From Mesorhizobium sp. B4-1-4 (GTDB taxonomy: Bacteria > Pseudomonadota > Alphaproteobacteria > Rhizobiales > Rhizobiaceae), in the NCBI RefSeq assembly GCF_006439395.2, contig NZ_CP083950.1, positions 2,542,001-2,606,000 on the forward strand: a DNA stretch of 64,000 nucleotides. Reading direction: 5' to 3'. This document shows, in pieces, positions 14,352 through 24,000 of the stretch. A model generated the notes under the pieces. It was given only the letters and a program-made list of their open reading frames with translations, made no database searches and was not told the DNA's origin. Within the stretch, counting starts at the first letter, position 1. Each line of letters starts with the position of its first letter. A program made the translations under genes and the position numbers.

Positions 14352-16697
14352 CTAATGCCGCCTTGTCGTATCGTCAGGCTTTGAAACCCCGGTTTCCGAA
14401 ACCTCGTCGCGGACTTCGTGACGACGGGCTCGGATGACAGCCTCGTTTTCCTCGACGGCCTCTCCGATTTGGTCAGCCTCCAAACTTCCCGTCTTGCCAT
14501 GCGGCCGGCTGGGCTGGGTGCCGGCAAAGCCGGGGCCGGCGCCATGCGGCGCGTCGTCCGGCACACCCTCCTGGGCGGCATGGTCCTTGTCGAACTTGAT
14601 CACCGGCTCCATCGTCGAAAGCACGTCGTCGGAGAGCCAGCACAGGCTCATATGGCCATCGCCGAGGTTCTTGACCGGCGGCACCTTGGTCTCGCACAAA
14701 TTGTCCGGCACCAGCTTCTTGTAGCCGCAGCGTGTCTGGAACGGACAGCCGGATGGCGGATTCATCGCCGACGGGATGTCGCCTTCGAGCACGATGTGCT
14801 TCTTGATCACGCTGGTGTCCGCGATCGGGATCGCCGACAGCAGCGCCTCGGTATAGGGGTGGTAAGGCGGCGCGAAGATCTGATCGGTCGTGCCCTGCTC
14901 GACTATGTAGCCGAGATACATGACGACGACGCGGTCGGCGATGTAGCGCACGACGGACAGGTCGTGGCTGATGAACAGCATCGTCGTCTTGTTCTTGCGC
15001 TGGATGTCCATCAGCAGCTCGGTCACGGCCGCCTGCACCGACACGTCGAGCGCCGACACAGGCTCGTCCGCGACCACCACCTTGGCGTCGCCGGCAAAGG
15101 CGCGCGCCACGCCGATGCGCTGCTTCTGCCCGCCCGAAAGCTGGCGCGGCTTGCGCGTCTCGAAGGCGCGCGGCAGCTTCACCAGGTCGAGCAGTTCCAG
15201 CATGCGCTTGCGCCGGTCGGCGACCGTCTTGCCGACCTTGAATTTCTCCAGCGTCCGGATGATCTGCGCCCCCACCGAATGACTGGGATTCAGCGTGTCG
15301 AACGGATTCTGGAACACCATCTGGATCGACGACACGGTGTCGACGCTGCGGTTCTCGATGCCGGTCGACTGGATTTCCTTGTTGGCGAGCGTGACGATGC
15401 CGGAGCTCGCCGTTTCGAGCCCGAGCAGCACCTTGGCCAGCGTCGATTTTCCGCAGCCGGATTCGCCGACAATGGCGACCGTTTCGGATTCACGCGCCGT
15501 GAACGAGATCGTCTCGTTGGCCTTGACGACGCGGCCTTCGCTCGAGCCGAACACCTCGCTGCCGCCAACCTTGTAGTATTTCCTGAGATCCTCGATCTTG
15601 AGCACCGGGGCGCCGGGCACGACCTTTTCGTTGACCTTCTTGGCACCGGGCGGCAGCGCCTCCCAGTCGATCTCGTTGAAGCGCACGCAGCGCGAGAAAT
15701 GGCCTTCATGTCCCGCGACCTCGACCATCGGGATTTCGGCGGCATTGCAGACGCCCTCGACGAAATGGTGGCAGCGCGGGCCGAAATTGCAGCCCTTCGG
15801 CCGCTCATGCGGCAGCGGCAACTGGCCGGGGATCGAGATCAGCGGCCGCGAGTTCTTGTCCGCGCCTGGCAGCGGGATCGAGCGGAATAGCCCCTGCGTG
15901 TAGGGATGGCGCATCCGGTCGAACACGTCCTTGATCTTGCCGGTCTCGACCGCCTCGCCCGAATACATCACCGTGATGCGGTCGCAGGTCTCGAGGATGA
16001 GGCCGAGATTGTGCGATACGAAGATCATCGAGGTGCCGAACTTCTCGCCTAGCCCCTTGACCAGTTCGACGATGCCCGCCTCCACCGTCACGTCGAGCGC
16101 CGTGGTCGGCTCGTCGAGGAGGAGCAGCGCCGGCTTCGACAGCAGCGCCATGGCGATGACGATGCGTTGCTGCTGGCCGCCTGACAGCTGGTGCGGATAG
16201 GAGCGCATCATGCGCTCAGGGTCGGGAAGTTTGACCGAGCGCACCATTTCGAGTGCGCGCTTATGGGCCTCTTCCTTCGACACCTTGTCGTGGATCAACG
16301 GCACTTCCATCAGTTGCTGGCCGATCTTCATCGCCGGATTGAGGCTGGCCATCGGCTCCTGGTAGATCATGGCGATCTTGTTGCCGCGGATCGAACGCAG
16401 TTCGTCCTCGGAGAGCTCGCCCATGTCCTTGCCCTGGAACTTGATCTTGCCGCCGACGATCTTCCCGATGTTGGAAAGGTCGCGCATGATGCCGAGCGAC
16501 ACGGTCGACTTGCCGCAGCCGGATTCGCCCACGATGCCCATCGCCTCGCCGGGCATGACCGTGCAGGAAAAGTCCATCACGGCCGGGATCTCGCCCTTGC
16601 GGGTGAAGAAGGAGATCGACAGGTTTTCGATCTCGATGATCGGCTCATTGGTCGGCCCATTGGTCGGCTTGGCCGGATTTCGAACTGCCTCGTTCAT
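14352..16697 (-). CDS. peptide-type ABC transporter ATP-binding protein, two fused NBDs
   Basis: This 781-residue ATPase powers an oligopeptide/dipeptide-type importer, with DppD- and DppF-like halves fused in one chain. NBD 1 is at about residues 20-340: Walker A GIVGESGCGKST, signature HQLSGGQQQR, Walker B ALLLLDEPTTALD. NBD 2 is at about residues 370-690: Walker A AIVGESGCGKST, signature QLSGGQKQR, Walker B KVVVADEPVSALD. Each half is followed by the cysteine-containing oligopeptide C-terminal domain (GCNFGPRCHHFVEGVC; GCPFQTRCGYK). The extra proline- and glycine-rich tail after about residue 715 is not part of the family. The ATG at 16697 is preceded by GGAG 6 nt away. It is the last gene of the four-gene operon. 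Confidence 0.93.
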   Translation of the reverse strand: MNEAVRNPAKPTNGPTNEPIIEIENLSISFFTRKGEIPAVMDFSCTVMPGEAMGIVGESGCGKSTVSLGIMRDLSNIGKIVGGKIKFQGKDMGELSEDELRSIRGNKIAMIYQEPMASLNPAMKIGQQLMEVPLIHDKVSKEEAHKRALEMVRSVKLPDPERMMRSYPHQLSGGQQQRIVIAMALLSKPALLLLDEPTTALDVTVEAGIVELVKGLGEKFGTSMIFVSHNLGLILETCDRITVMYSGEAVETGKIKDVFDRMRHPYTQGLFRSIPLPGADKNSRPLISIPGQLPLPHERPKGCNFGPRCHHFVEGVCNAAEIPMVEVAGHEGHFSRCVRFNEIDWEALPPGAKKVNEKVVPGAPVLKIEDLRKYYKVGGSEVFGSSEGRVVKANETISFTARESETVAIVGESGCGKSTLAKVLLGLETASSGIVTLANKEIQSTGIENRSVDTVSSIQMVFQNPFDTLNPSHSVGAQIIRTLEKFKVGKTVADRRKRMLELLDLVKLPRAFETRKPRQLSGGQKQRIGVARAFAGDAKVVVADEPVSALDVSVQAAVTELLMDIQRKNKTTMLFISHDLSVVRYIADRVVVMYLGYIVEQGTTDQIFAPPYHPYTEALLSAIPIADTSVIKKHIVLEGDIPSAMNPPSGCPFQTRCGYKKLVPDNLCETKVPPVKNLGDGHMSLCWLSDDVLSTMEPVIKFDKDHAAQEGVPDDAPHGAGPGFAGTQPSRPHGKTGSLEADQIGEAVEENEAVIRARRHEVRDEVSETGVSKPDDTTRRH

Positions 16698-16747
16698 GGG
16701 TCGCTCCAATCCTTGTTCTTAGCCAGGCGGGATCCGGGACCCCGCCT

Positions 16748-17905
16748 TCAATCCTTCATCGATTGCTCGCGCAGCGAGTCCGCGAGCAGGTTCAGCCCCA
16801 GCACGAACGACATCAGCGCGATCGTCGGCGGCAGCGCCGGGTGGATGAAGGAGCGCAGCAGCCGGCTGGCATCCTTGATCGCCGTGCCCCAGTCCGGGCT
16901 CTCGGGCGCGAGACCCAGGCCGAAATAGCCCAGAGTGCCGAGCAGGATGGTAGTGTAGCCGATGCGCAGGCAGGCGTCGACGATCAGCGGTCCGCGCGCA
17001 TTGGGCAGGATCTCCCAAAGCATGATGTACCAGGGCGATTCACCGCGCGTCTGCGCCGCCGCCACATAGTCGCGCGTCTTGATGTCCATGGTCAGGCCGC
17101 GCACGATGCGGAACACGCCGGGACTGGAGGCGAACACCACCGCCACGAAGATGTTGAGCTGGTTGGGATCGATATGGACGATCTTCAGCGGATCCCTGTC
17201 GAAGACAAGGCCGATATAAATCCAGCCGCCGACGATGAGTGTCAGCCCGAGCAGGATGTAGATCCGGTCCGGCCGGTTCTTGAAGCGGGTCCAGAACAGC
17301 ACGCAGAAGAAGATGATCGGGAACAGGAAGAAGACGCCGGCCAAAGCATACGGGATCGGCGTATCCATGATGCCCGGCGTCACCAGCAGGTAGAACAGCA
17401 GGATCACCGGGAAGGCTAGCACGAGGTTGGCCAGGAACGACAGGATCGAATCGATCTTGCCGCCGTAATAGCCGGCCGGCAGGCCGAGCGTGATGCCGAC
17501 CATGAGCGCGAAACCGGTCGCCGCGGGCGCGATGATCAGCACGATCTGGCTGCCATAGACCATGCGCGAAAAGACGTCGCGCGCCAGCTTGTCGCCGCCG
17601 AACAGATAGACGAGCCCCGATTGTGGTTCGATGGCGCCGGGCAGCGTGTCCTTCATGATCGGGATCTGGCCGAGCGGATCGAAAGGCGAGATGGTCGAGG
17701 CGAAGATCGCGGTGAACAGCCAGAACAGGCAGATAAAGACGCCCGCTATGCCGACGCCGCTGTCGAACAGCTGGCCGTAGAGCGCCAGCTTCTTCTTGTA
17801 GAGGAAGCTGGCGCCCATGACGATGGCGAGCGCGACCCACACCGGCCAGAAGCGCCAGAGCACTTCGAGGATGATGGCGGAGCCGCTGATGTATTGGGCT
17901 TGCAT
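16748..17905 (-). CDS. peptide-type ABC transporter permease (DppC/OppC-like)
   Basis: This 385-residue inner-membrane permease is longer than the usual 280-300. The N-terminal block has hydrophobic helices (FWPVWVALAIVMGASFLYKK; GVGIAGVFICLFWLFTAIFA). The family region follows: PLGQIPIMKDTLPGAIEPQS and GGDKLARDVFSRMVYGSQIV. An insertion with three further helices interrupts the domain at about residues 185-245 (LFYLLVTPGIMDTPIPYALA, FFLFPIIFFCVLFWTRF). The ATPase-coupling loop is ARDYVAAAQTRGESPWYIML-like. It ends LADSLREQSMKD. It starts 11 nt after the upstream permease gene and precedes the fused ATPase gene. Confidence 0.92.
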   Translation of the reverse strand: MQAQYISGSAIILEVLWRFWPVWVALAIVMGASFLYKKKLALYGQLFDSGVGIAGVFICLFWLFTAIFASTISPFDPLGQIPIMKDTLPGAIEPQSGLVYLFGGDKLARDVFSRMVYGSQIVLIIAPAATGFALMVGITLGLPAGYYGGKIDSILSFLANLVLAFPVILLFYLLVTPGIMDTPIPYALAGVFFLFPIIFFCVLFWTRFKNRPDRIYILLGLTLIVGGWIYIGLVFDRDPLKIVHIDPNQLNIFVAVVFASSPGVFRIVRGLTMDIKTRDYVAAAQTRGESPWYIMLWEILPNARGPLIVDACLRIGYTTILLGTLGYFGLGLAPESPDWGTAIKDASRLLRSFIHPALPPTIALMSFVLGLNLLADSLREQSMKD

Positions 17906-17916
17906 GCGCCTTCTCC

Positions 17917-18951
17917 CTACTGAACCCGGATGCGCGGATTAAGGAACGCGTAGCCGACGTCGGAAATGAGCTGCGTGATCAGGACGATGAACACCGAGAC
18001 CAGCGAGCAGCCGAGCAGAAGATCGATGTCGTTGTTGCCGGCCGCCTCGACCAGCGTGTAGCCGAAGCCCTGGTAGCGGAACATCACCTCGACGATGACG
18101 ACGCCGGTGAGCAGCCAGGGGAACTGCAGCATGATGACGGTGAAGGGCGCGATGAGTGCGTTGCGCAGCGCGTGCTTGACCACCACGCCGCGGAAGGAAA
18201 GGCCCTTCAAGCGCGCGGTGCGGATATATTGCTGCGTCATGACCTCGACCATCGAGGCGCGCGTCATGCGGGCGATGTAGCCGATGCCATAGATGGCGAG
18301 CGTGATCACCGGGAGCGTGAAGTTATAGAAGGTGATGCCCTGGCTCGCTGACGCCGCCGACCCGTTCAGCCAGCCGAGCCAGGAGGCAAAGATGACGGTG
18401 AAGATGACGCCAGACACATATTCAGGCGTCGCCGTCGAGGCGATCGAGGCGACCGACAGCACGCGATCGGTGCGTGACCCCTCCCGCATGCCGGCAAGGA
18501 TGCCGACCAGCAGCGAGACCGGCACCATCACCCCCAGCACGCACAGCATCAGAATGCCGGTGGCGCCGAGCGCCGGGAACAGCTTGGCCGCCACTGTGGT
18601 CTTGAACTTGGTCGAGCAACCGAAATCGCCCTCGATCACGCCGGAGAATGTCGGCACGGCCGGATCGTTGCAGAAGGAGAAACGCTGCGTGGTCTTTCCG
18701 GTCGCCGGATCTGTGATCGGCTGCTTGGGCACGACGCCCAGCCACTGGCCGTAGCGCACGAAGAAGTTCTGGCGGTAGCCATGATTGACCAGCCAGCTTT
18801 CGAGCTGCTCGGCCGACGTGTGCATTTCCGTCTGGCTGATCGCCAGCTTCTTCAGGTTGGGTTCGAGATTGACGAGGAAGAAGACGACCAGCGTCAGGCA
18901 CAGCATCGTGAGCAGAATCGTGCCGATGCGCCTGATGATGAATGAGAACAT
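17917..18951 (-). CDS. peptide-type ABC transporter permease (DppB/OppB-like)
   Basis: This 344-residue inner-membrane permease opens with the classic N-terminal helix MFSFIIRRIGTILLTMLCLT. A periplasmic part follows that is longer than usual and contains three cysteines (FSFCNDPAVPTFSGVIEGDF, then GCSTKFK). The TM domain includes LGATGILMLCVLGVMVPVSL and IARMTRASMVEVMTQQYIRT, followed by ARLKGLSFRGVVVKHALRNA, the EAA loop that contacts the ATPase. It pairs with the downstream DppC-like permease. The gap to the binding-protein gene upstream (149 bp) holds strong hairpins. Confidence 0.93.
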   Translation of the reverse strand: MFSFIIRRIGTILLTMLCLTLVVFFLVNLEPNLKKLAISQTEMHTSAEQLESWLVNHGYRQNFFVRYGQWLGVVPKQPITDPATGKTTQRFSFCNDPAVPTFSGVIEGDFGCSTKFKTTVAAKLFPALGATGILMLCVLGVMVPVSLLVGILAGMREGSRTDRVLSVASIASTATPEYVSGVIFTVIFASWLGWLNGSAASASQGITFYNFTLPVITLAIYGIGYIARMTRASMVEVMTQQYIRTARLKGLSFRGVVVKHALRNALIAPFTVIMLQFPWLLTGVVIVEVMFRYQGFGYTLVEAAGNNDIDLLLGCSLVSVFIVLITQLISDVGYAFLNPRIRVQ

Positions 18952-19057
18952 TGTGCCCCCCTGCCGGCCGGGTTGGGGTCAGATCTGGTCAACCCTGTGT
19001 CGAAAACCCTGTGACGTGGCGCCGCCGCTGCATCCAATGCAACGGCGACGGTCCTGC

Positions 19058-19087
19058 GAATACGAGGGCTCAAATGCCCTTGTATTC
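19058..19087 (-). other. intercistronic stem-loop after the peptide-binding-protein gene
   Basis: Read on the minus strand, GAATACAAGGGC pairs with GCCCTCGTATTC around a 6-nt loop, with one imperfect position. A second stem built on GCCGTTGCAT / ATGCAGCGGC lies just downstream at about 19023-19045. Such hairpins between a binding-protein gene and its permease genes usually slow 3' decay, giving more binding protein than permease. This role is inferred. Confidence 0.55.
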
Positions 19088-19100
19088 ATCAAGCTGCGGG

Positions 19101-20759
19101 TCACGCCTTGTCGAGCCAGACCTTGCCGAAATCGTGCTCGTAGGTGGGGTGCATCGAGTGGTTCTTCACCTCGGGCTTGATGTTGATGTAGAGCTTGCGC
19201 CAGTACGGCTGGATGATGATGCCGGATTCCTGCAGCGTCTGCTCGATGTCCTTCATCACCACCTTGCGCTTCTCCGCATCCGCGATGCCGAGCGCCTCGC
19301 CCACCTTCTTGTCGAAATCCGGATTGGCATAGGCCGTCTCGTTCCAGGCTTCGCCAGAGCGGTAGGCGATGGCGATCACCTGGATACCCAGCGGGCGCAT
19401 GTTCCAGTTGGTTTCCGAGAACGGGTATTTCGTCCAGTCGTTCCAGAAGGTCGAGCTCGGCAGCACGGTGCGCTTCACCTTGATGCCGGCTTCGCGCAGC
19501 TGAGCCGCGATCGCGTCGGTGGTGTTCTTGTGGTAGTCCTCGTCATTGCTGATCAGCTCGTGCTCGAAATCGATCACCCCGGCTTCCGTCAGCATCTGCT
19601 TGGCCTTGGCCATATCGCGCTTGATCTCCGGCAGCTTGACATATTCCGGATGGATCGGCGCCACATGGTGGTTTTCAGCCGGCGTGCCGGCATTGCCGTA
19701 GCCGAGCTGCAGCACCACTGAATTGTCGACTGCCAGGCACATCGCCTGACGCACCTTCTGGTCGCCATAGGGCTTGGCGTTGACGTTGAAGCGCGACACC
19801 ACGGTCGCCGCCGTCACCACTTCCGAAACCGGGGCGCCGACACCTTCGATAATCTTGACGTAGTCGGCGGTCGTCTCGTGGTTGGTCTGCACTTCGCCCG
19901 ACTCAAACGCCGAAACCGTCGCGGCCGGATCGGTGCCGTAGTCGATGAACTCGACGCCGTCGAGGAAGACTTCGCCCTGCCACCACTTGCCGGTCTCGCG
20001 GCGCTTGTAGACCACCTTCTGGCCGACATCGTAGGACACGAGCTCGAATGGGCCGGTGCCGATCGGGCAGTTCTTGAAGTTGGCGCCCTTCGCATCGAAG
20101 GTCTTGTGCACGACGAGTGCCGGATAGTCGGTCAAATTGGCGATAAGGGCGATGTCGGGCTTGCTGAGCTTGAGCTTGACGGTCATGTCGTCGACCTTGA
20201 CGATCGATCCTTCGCTCAGCTTCTTGGTCTTCTCGTCGACGAGGCTGCCGAGGCGGCCCGGCATCGAATTGCCTTCCGCGGCCTTGTCGGCCCAGCGGGT
20301 GAAATTGTAGATGACGTCGTCGGCGGTGAACTTGTCGCCATTGTTCCACTCGACACCAGGCCGCACATGCAGCGTGTACTCGGTGGCGTCGTCGTTGATG
20401 TCCCAGCTTGCCAGCAGATATGGCGCGAACGTGTACTGGTGGGTGTACTTCACCAGGGGCTCGAGCGCCTGGCGTTCGGCATTGGCGATTTCCGACCAGT
20501 CGGCCGTGCGCGGATCCTTGGGATCCTTGACGGACATGGCGACCTTGATCACGCCGCCCTTCTTGCCCTGCACGTCCTCGGCCTTGGCCGGTGTCGGCGC
20601 GGCAAGGCCGAGCAGGCCGTAGGCCATGGCGGTCGAAGCGCCGAAGATGCTGGCGAGCGCCAGGAATTCGCGCCGATCCACCGTTCCCGCCTTGGCTTCT
20701 TCGGCCATGGCCAGGATGTGATCCGGAACGCTGTCGCCATTACTCTTGTAGATTGTCAT
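19101..20759 (-). CDS. peptide-type ABC transporter substrate-binding protein (SBP family 5), Tat-exported
   Basis: This 552-residue periplasmic binding protein of family 5 is the usual receptor for peptides, opines or nickel. Export looks Tat-dependent: residues about 30-65 have [20 protein letters not shown] with the twin arginines, then an AKA/ED-type cleavage site. Family motifs are [40 protein letters not shown] and [12 protein letters not shown]. The ATG at 20759 has GGGAG 6 nt upstream. It is the first gene of the operon; the 249 bp upstream should hold its promoter. The substrate is not predictable from sequence alone. Confidence 0.93.
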   Translation of the reverse strand: MTIYKSNGDSVPDHILAMAEEAKAGTVDRREFLALASIFGASTAMAYGLLGLAAPTPAKAEDVQGKKGGVIKVAMSVKDPKDPRTADWSEIANAERQALEPLVKYTHQYTFAPYLLASWDINDDATEYTLHVRPGVEWNNGDKFTADDVIYNFTRWADKAAEGNSMPGRLGSLVDEKTKKLSEGSIVKVDDMTVKLKLSKPDIALIANLTDYPALVVHKTFDAKGANFKNCPIGTGPFELVSYDVGQKVVYKRRETGKWWQGEVFLDGVEFIDYGTDPAATVSAFESGEVQTNHETTADYVKIIEGVGAPVSEVVTAATVVSRFNVNAKPYGDQKVRQAMCLAVDNSVVLQLGYGNAGTPAENHHVAPIHPEYVKLPEIKRDMAKAKQMLTEAGVIDFEHELISNDEDYHKNTTDAIAAQLREAGIKVKRTVLPSSTFWNDWTKYPFSETNWNMRPLGIQVIAIAYRSGEAWNETAYANPDFDKKVGEALGIADAEKRKVVMKDIEQTLQESGIIIQPYWRKLYINIKPEVKNHSMHPTYEHDFGKVWLDKA

Positions 20760-21011
20760 CACTAACTCCCATTGTTGGCTTTCCGCCGATTAACATTCCG
20801 CATCCGGGCCGTGATGTCAAAGACGGCATGGATTGGGAACATGTTAGCGAATGTGCAACTTTGGAAAGAGAGCGGTTCGCGCGATAACGACAGTCTTGGC
20901 GCAAAATTGCTAGTGCGCCCAGATTTCGCCAAAATCTCTTCGGGCCATTAAACAGAGACATTTACACAGCTTACGACAGCGCCAGTCCCGGCCATGGTGA
21001 GGGCCAGACCC

Positions 21012-24000
21012 TCAATATTCCCTTTCGTAGAAGATGCCGCCCTTGGCCTCGCCGGCATCCGTCGCCTCGCCCCGCAATTTGACGCCGCGCCCGACATTGA
21101 GGTCGATGGCCGCCTTGCCCGATCCCGGCTTGTCGCCCTTCTGGATGGTCACATAAGTACGGTCGTTCAGGTATTTACCGGCCGAGACCGCCGTGCCGCC
21201 CTTCTCGTCGGTGGTGACATCGAGATCGTCGACGCCGATGGCGCTGCGCAGATTTTCCAGCAACGAGGTCGAACCGCCGACACCGGCCAGTTGCCCCGCC
21301 GCTTCGGCCAGTTGCGCGATCTGCAGCGGCGACAGATTCGACATCGAACGGCCGAAGATCAGTTGCGCCAGCACCTCGTCCTCGGGCAGCGCCGGCACCG
21401 AAGTGAAGGTGAATTTCGGATTTGTCGCCTCGCCCGACACCACGATGGTGACGGTGGCGCTGGCCGTCGCCGTTGTCGCGGTCAGGTTGAGATAAGGCAC
21501 CAGCGAGCCGGAAAAGCCGACCGTGCCCTCGGTGAAGGTCAGCCGCTTGCCGAGGATCGACAGCCGGCCGCGCTGCAGGGTGAAGGTACCGACAGCTTGC
21601 GGCGACGAAGCCGGACCGGTCAGCCTCAGCGAGCCGCCGAGTTCGGCGTCGACACCCCTGCCCTGGATAAAGATCTGATTCGGCGCGTTGACCGTGACGT
21701 CCAGCGCGAGACCGCTGCCGCCGCTCTTGCCGCTCGTCGTCGCCGGCCGCAGCGCCTTGTCCTGCGCCCTGACCGCGCCTGGCGCGTTCTTGTGCTTGAC
21801 ATCGAGCTCCGAAAGCGAGCCCGGCAGCTTGTCGGGAACGGTGATGACGGTCTTGGCCAGGTTGACGGTCCCGGCAATCGCCGGCGCCGACGTCAGCGGG
21901 CCCTTGATCGTCAGGTCGCCGCCAAGATTGGCGGTCACCACGCGCCCGTCCGTATAGCGGCCGTCGGTGAGCTTGATCGACAGGTCGGCCGGGAAGCCTT
22001 GCGCCGGATTGATGCCGACCGTGCCGCTGGCCGACAGGCTGCCGCGCGTCGACAATGTTCCGGTCAGCCGGTTGATCCTGGCGACGCCGCCGCCAATCGA
22101 GACGTCGGCGGCGATATCGTTGACGGCGAGGCCCGAGCGCGCATCGACGAGCCGCGCGCCGGAGGTGCTGACGCTGCCGCCGATGACCGGCGACGTCGCT
22201 GGACCGCGCACCTGAACATTGACTTTGGCCGTTCCCGTCAGCGACAGGCCTTGCGCGGCAAGCTTTTGGCTGAGGATGCCGAAGGGCACGCCGCCATTGA
22301 AATCGAGCACCAGCGCCGGCGTGCCCGCCGTCGTCACCGTGCCGCCGCCCTTGAGGCCAAGGCCGGCTCCGTCGCCGACATTGGCATTGAAGGTGAGCTT
22401 GTTGGCGGCAAAGGTGCCGGACGAGGAAACGCTGACCGCGCCGACACCGGCGCCGCGGGTCTGCGACGTCTGCACGCCAGCCGCGTCGATGTTGAAAGCA
22501 ACCGCCGGACTCGCTGGCGCACCGGTCACCTTCACCGTACCCGAAATCGAACCCGCCGCATCGAGGCCGCGCGAAAAACTGTTGGCGAGCGACATCGGCA
22601 CCTTGGCCAGCGTGGCATTGATGTCGAGCGTCTGCCCGACCTTGCCGGTCACCGTCGCCGTGCCGCCGCCAAGGTTGAGCACCAGCCGGTCCAGCGTCGT
22701 GATGCCATTGGCGATGCTGACGGTGGAGGCTTGGGCAATGACCGCCTGGATGCCCTGGACAGTCGCCTGTCCGGAAGCAAGTTCGATGGTCGTCGTGCCG
22801 TTGGCGGCTTTCACCCGGCCAGCCGCCTTGGCCGGAATGCCCTTGACCGTGGCGCCGCCGGAGAAGCCGGTCCAGTCGCCGTCACGCTTCAGATCGACAT
22901 CGATGCCGCTGATCACCGTGCCGCCCGATATGACGGTGTCGGCATGGATCTTGCCCGAGATCACCGGCGCCGCAAGATAGTTGGCGATCAGCGCATCGAT
23001 GGAAACGGTTTTCGCCTGGAGGTCGCCGCGCGTGATCGAGGCGGTGGCCGCCTTGATGGCGACCTGGGGTGCCGTGCCGTTCTTCGAAAAGGCGATCGTG
23101 CCGCGCACGTCGCCTTCGGCCTTTTCCAGCGCCAGCGCGGCAAGCGGCCCGATATCGGGCAGGTCGAGCGAGATTGTGCCTTCAGGCACGAACTTGTCGT
23201 CCAATTCCAGATCGCCGGAGATCTTGTTTGGGCCCAGCGACAGAAGCAGGCCGTTGATGGCGCTCTTGCCGTTCGCCGTCGCCAGCACGGCACTGCCTTG
23301 CAAGGCCTGTCCCGCGACATTGCCGGTCAGTTGCACATTCGCAGCCGGGTTGATGGCATCCGCCTTGCCGGTGGCGGTCAGCTTCAGCCCGGTGATCTCG
23401 CGCGACGCCACCGAAAGCCGATCGCTATTGACGGTCAGCGACAGGTCGGGGGCGGTGGCCGGCCCCTGAGCAGTCAGCGCAAAGGCAATGGCACCCTTGG
23501 CGTCCTTGGACAGCGGGGAAATATCGGTAAGAGCGCCGGTAATGTCGGCGGCCACCTTGTTGTCCGCAAGGCTCGCCTGCCCCTCGGCGCTCAGCGCGCC
23601 GGAGATCAGCTTCAACCCATCGACGTTGATAGCGCCATTGGGATCGCGCTTTATCGCGGCGCTGATCTGCGCCCGTTCACCGAGCATGCCTCGCGCCGCT
23701 GGCGGCAAGGCCGATGACGGGGCATCCGCCTTCAGCTTGAGATCGATGGCGCCATCACGCAGCGATACCTGGCCGGAGACCTGGCTGTTCAGCGCATCGC
23801 TCTTGAGAGAGCCGCTGTCGATGGCCATGGCATCGGCTGTCAGGCGCCCGCTGAGCGCGGCCGTCACCTTGCCGGCGATCAGCGGCGCGATCGTGGGATT
23901 GTCGAGACCGACCTTGTCCACCGATACCGTCCCGGAAACCGCCCCGGCCCGGTTCTTGAGATCGAACGCATCCGAGTGCAGTGCCAGCGACAGCCCGTCC

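Noticed and set aside
20998..21014. TGAGGG / CCCTCA hairpin at the end of tamB as a terminator
   Set aside because: A 6-bp stem overlapping the stop codon with no U-tract is too weak to call.
20994..23717. A 907-residue frame on the plus strand opposite tamB
   Set aside because: It is antisense to the well-supported TamB frame, lacks any recognisable domain, is rich in Arg and Ala, and reflects the GC-rich codon pattern.
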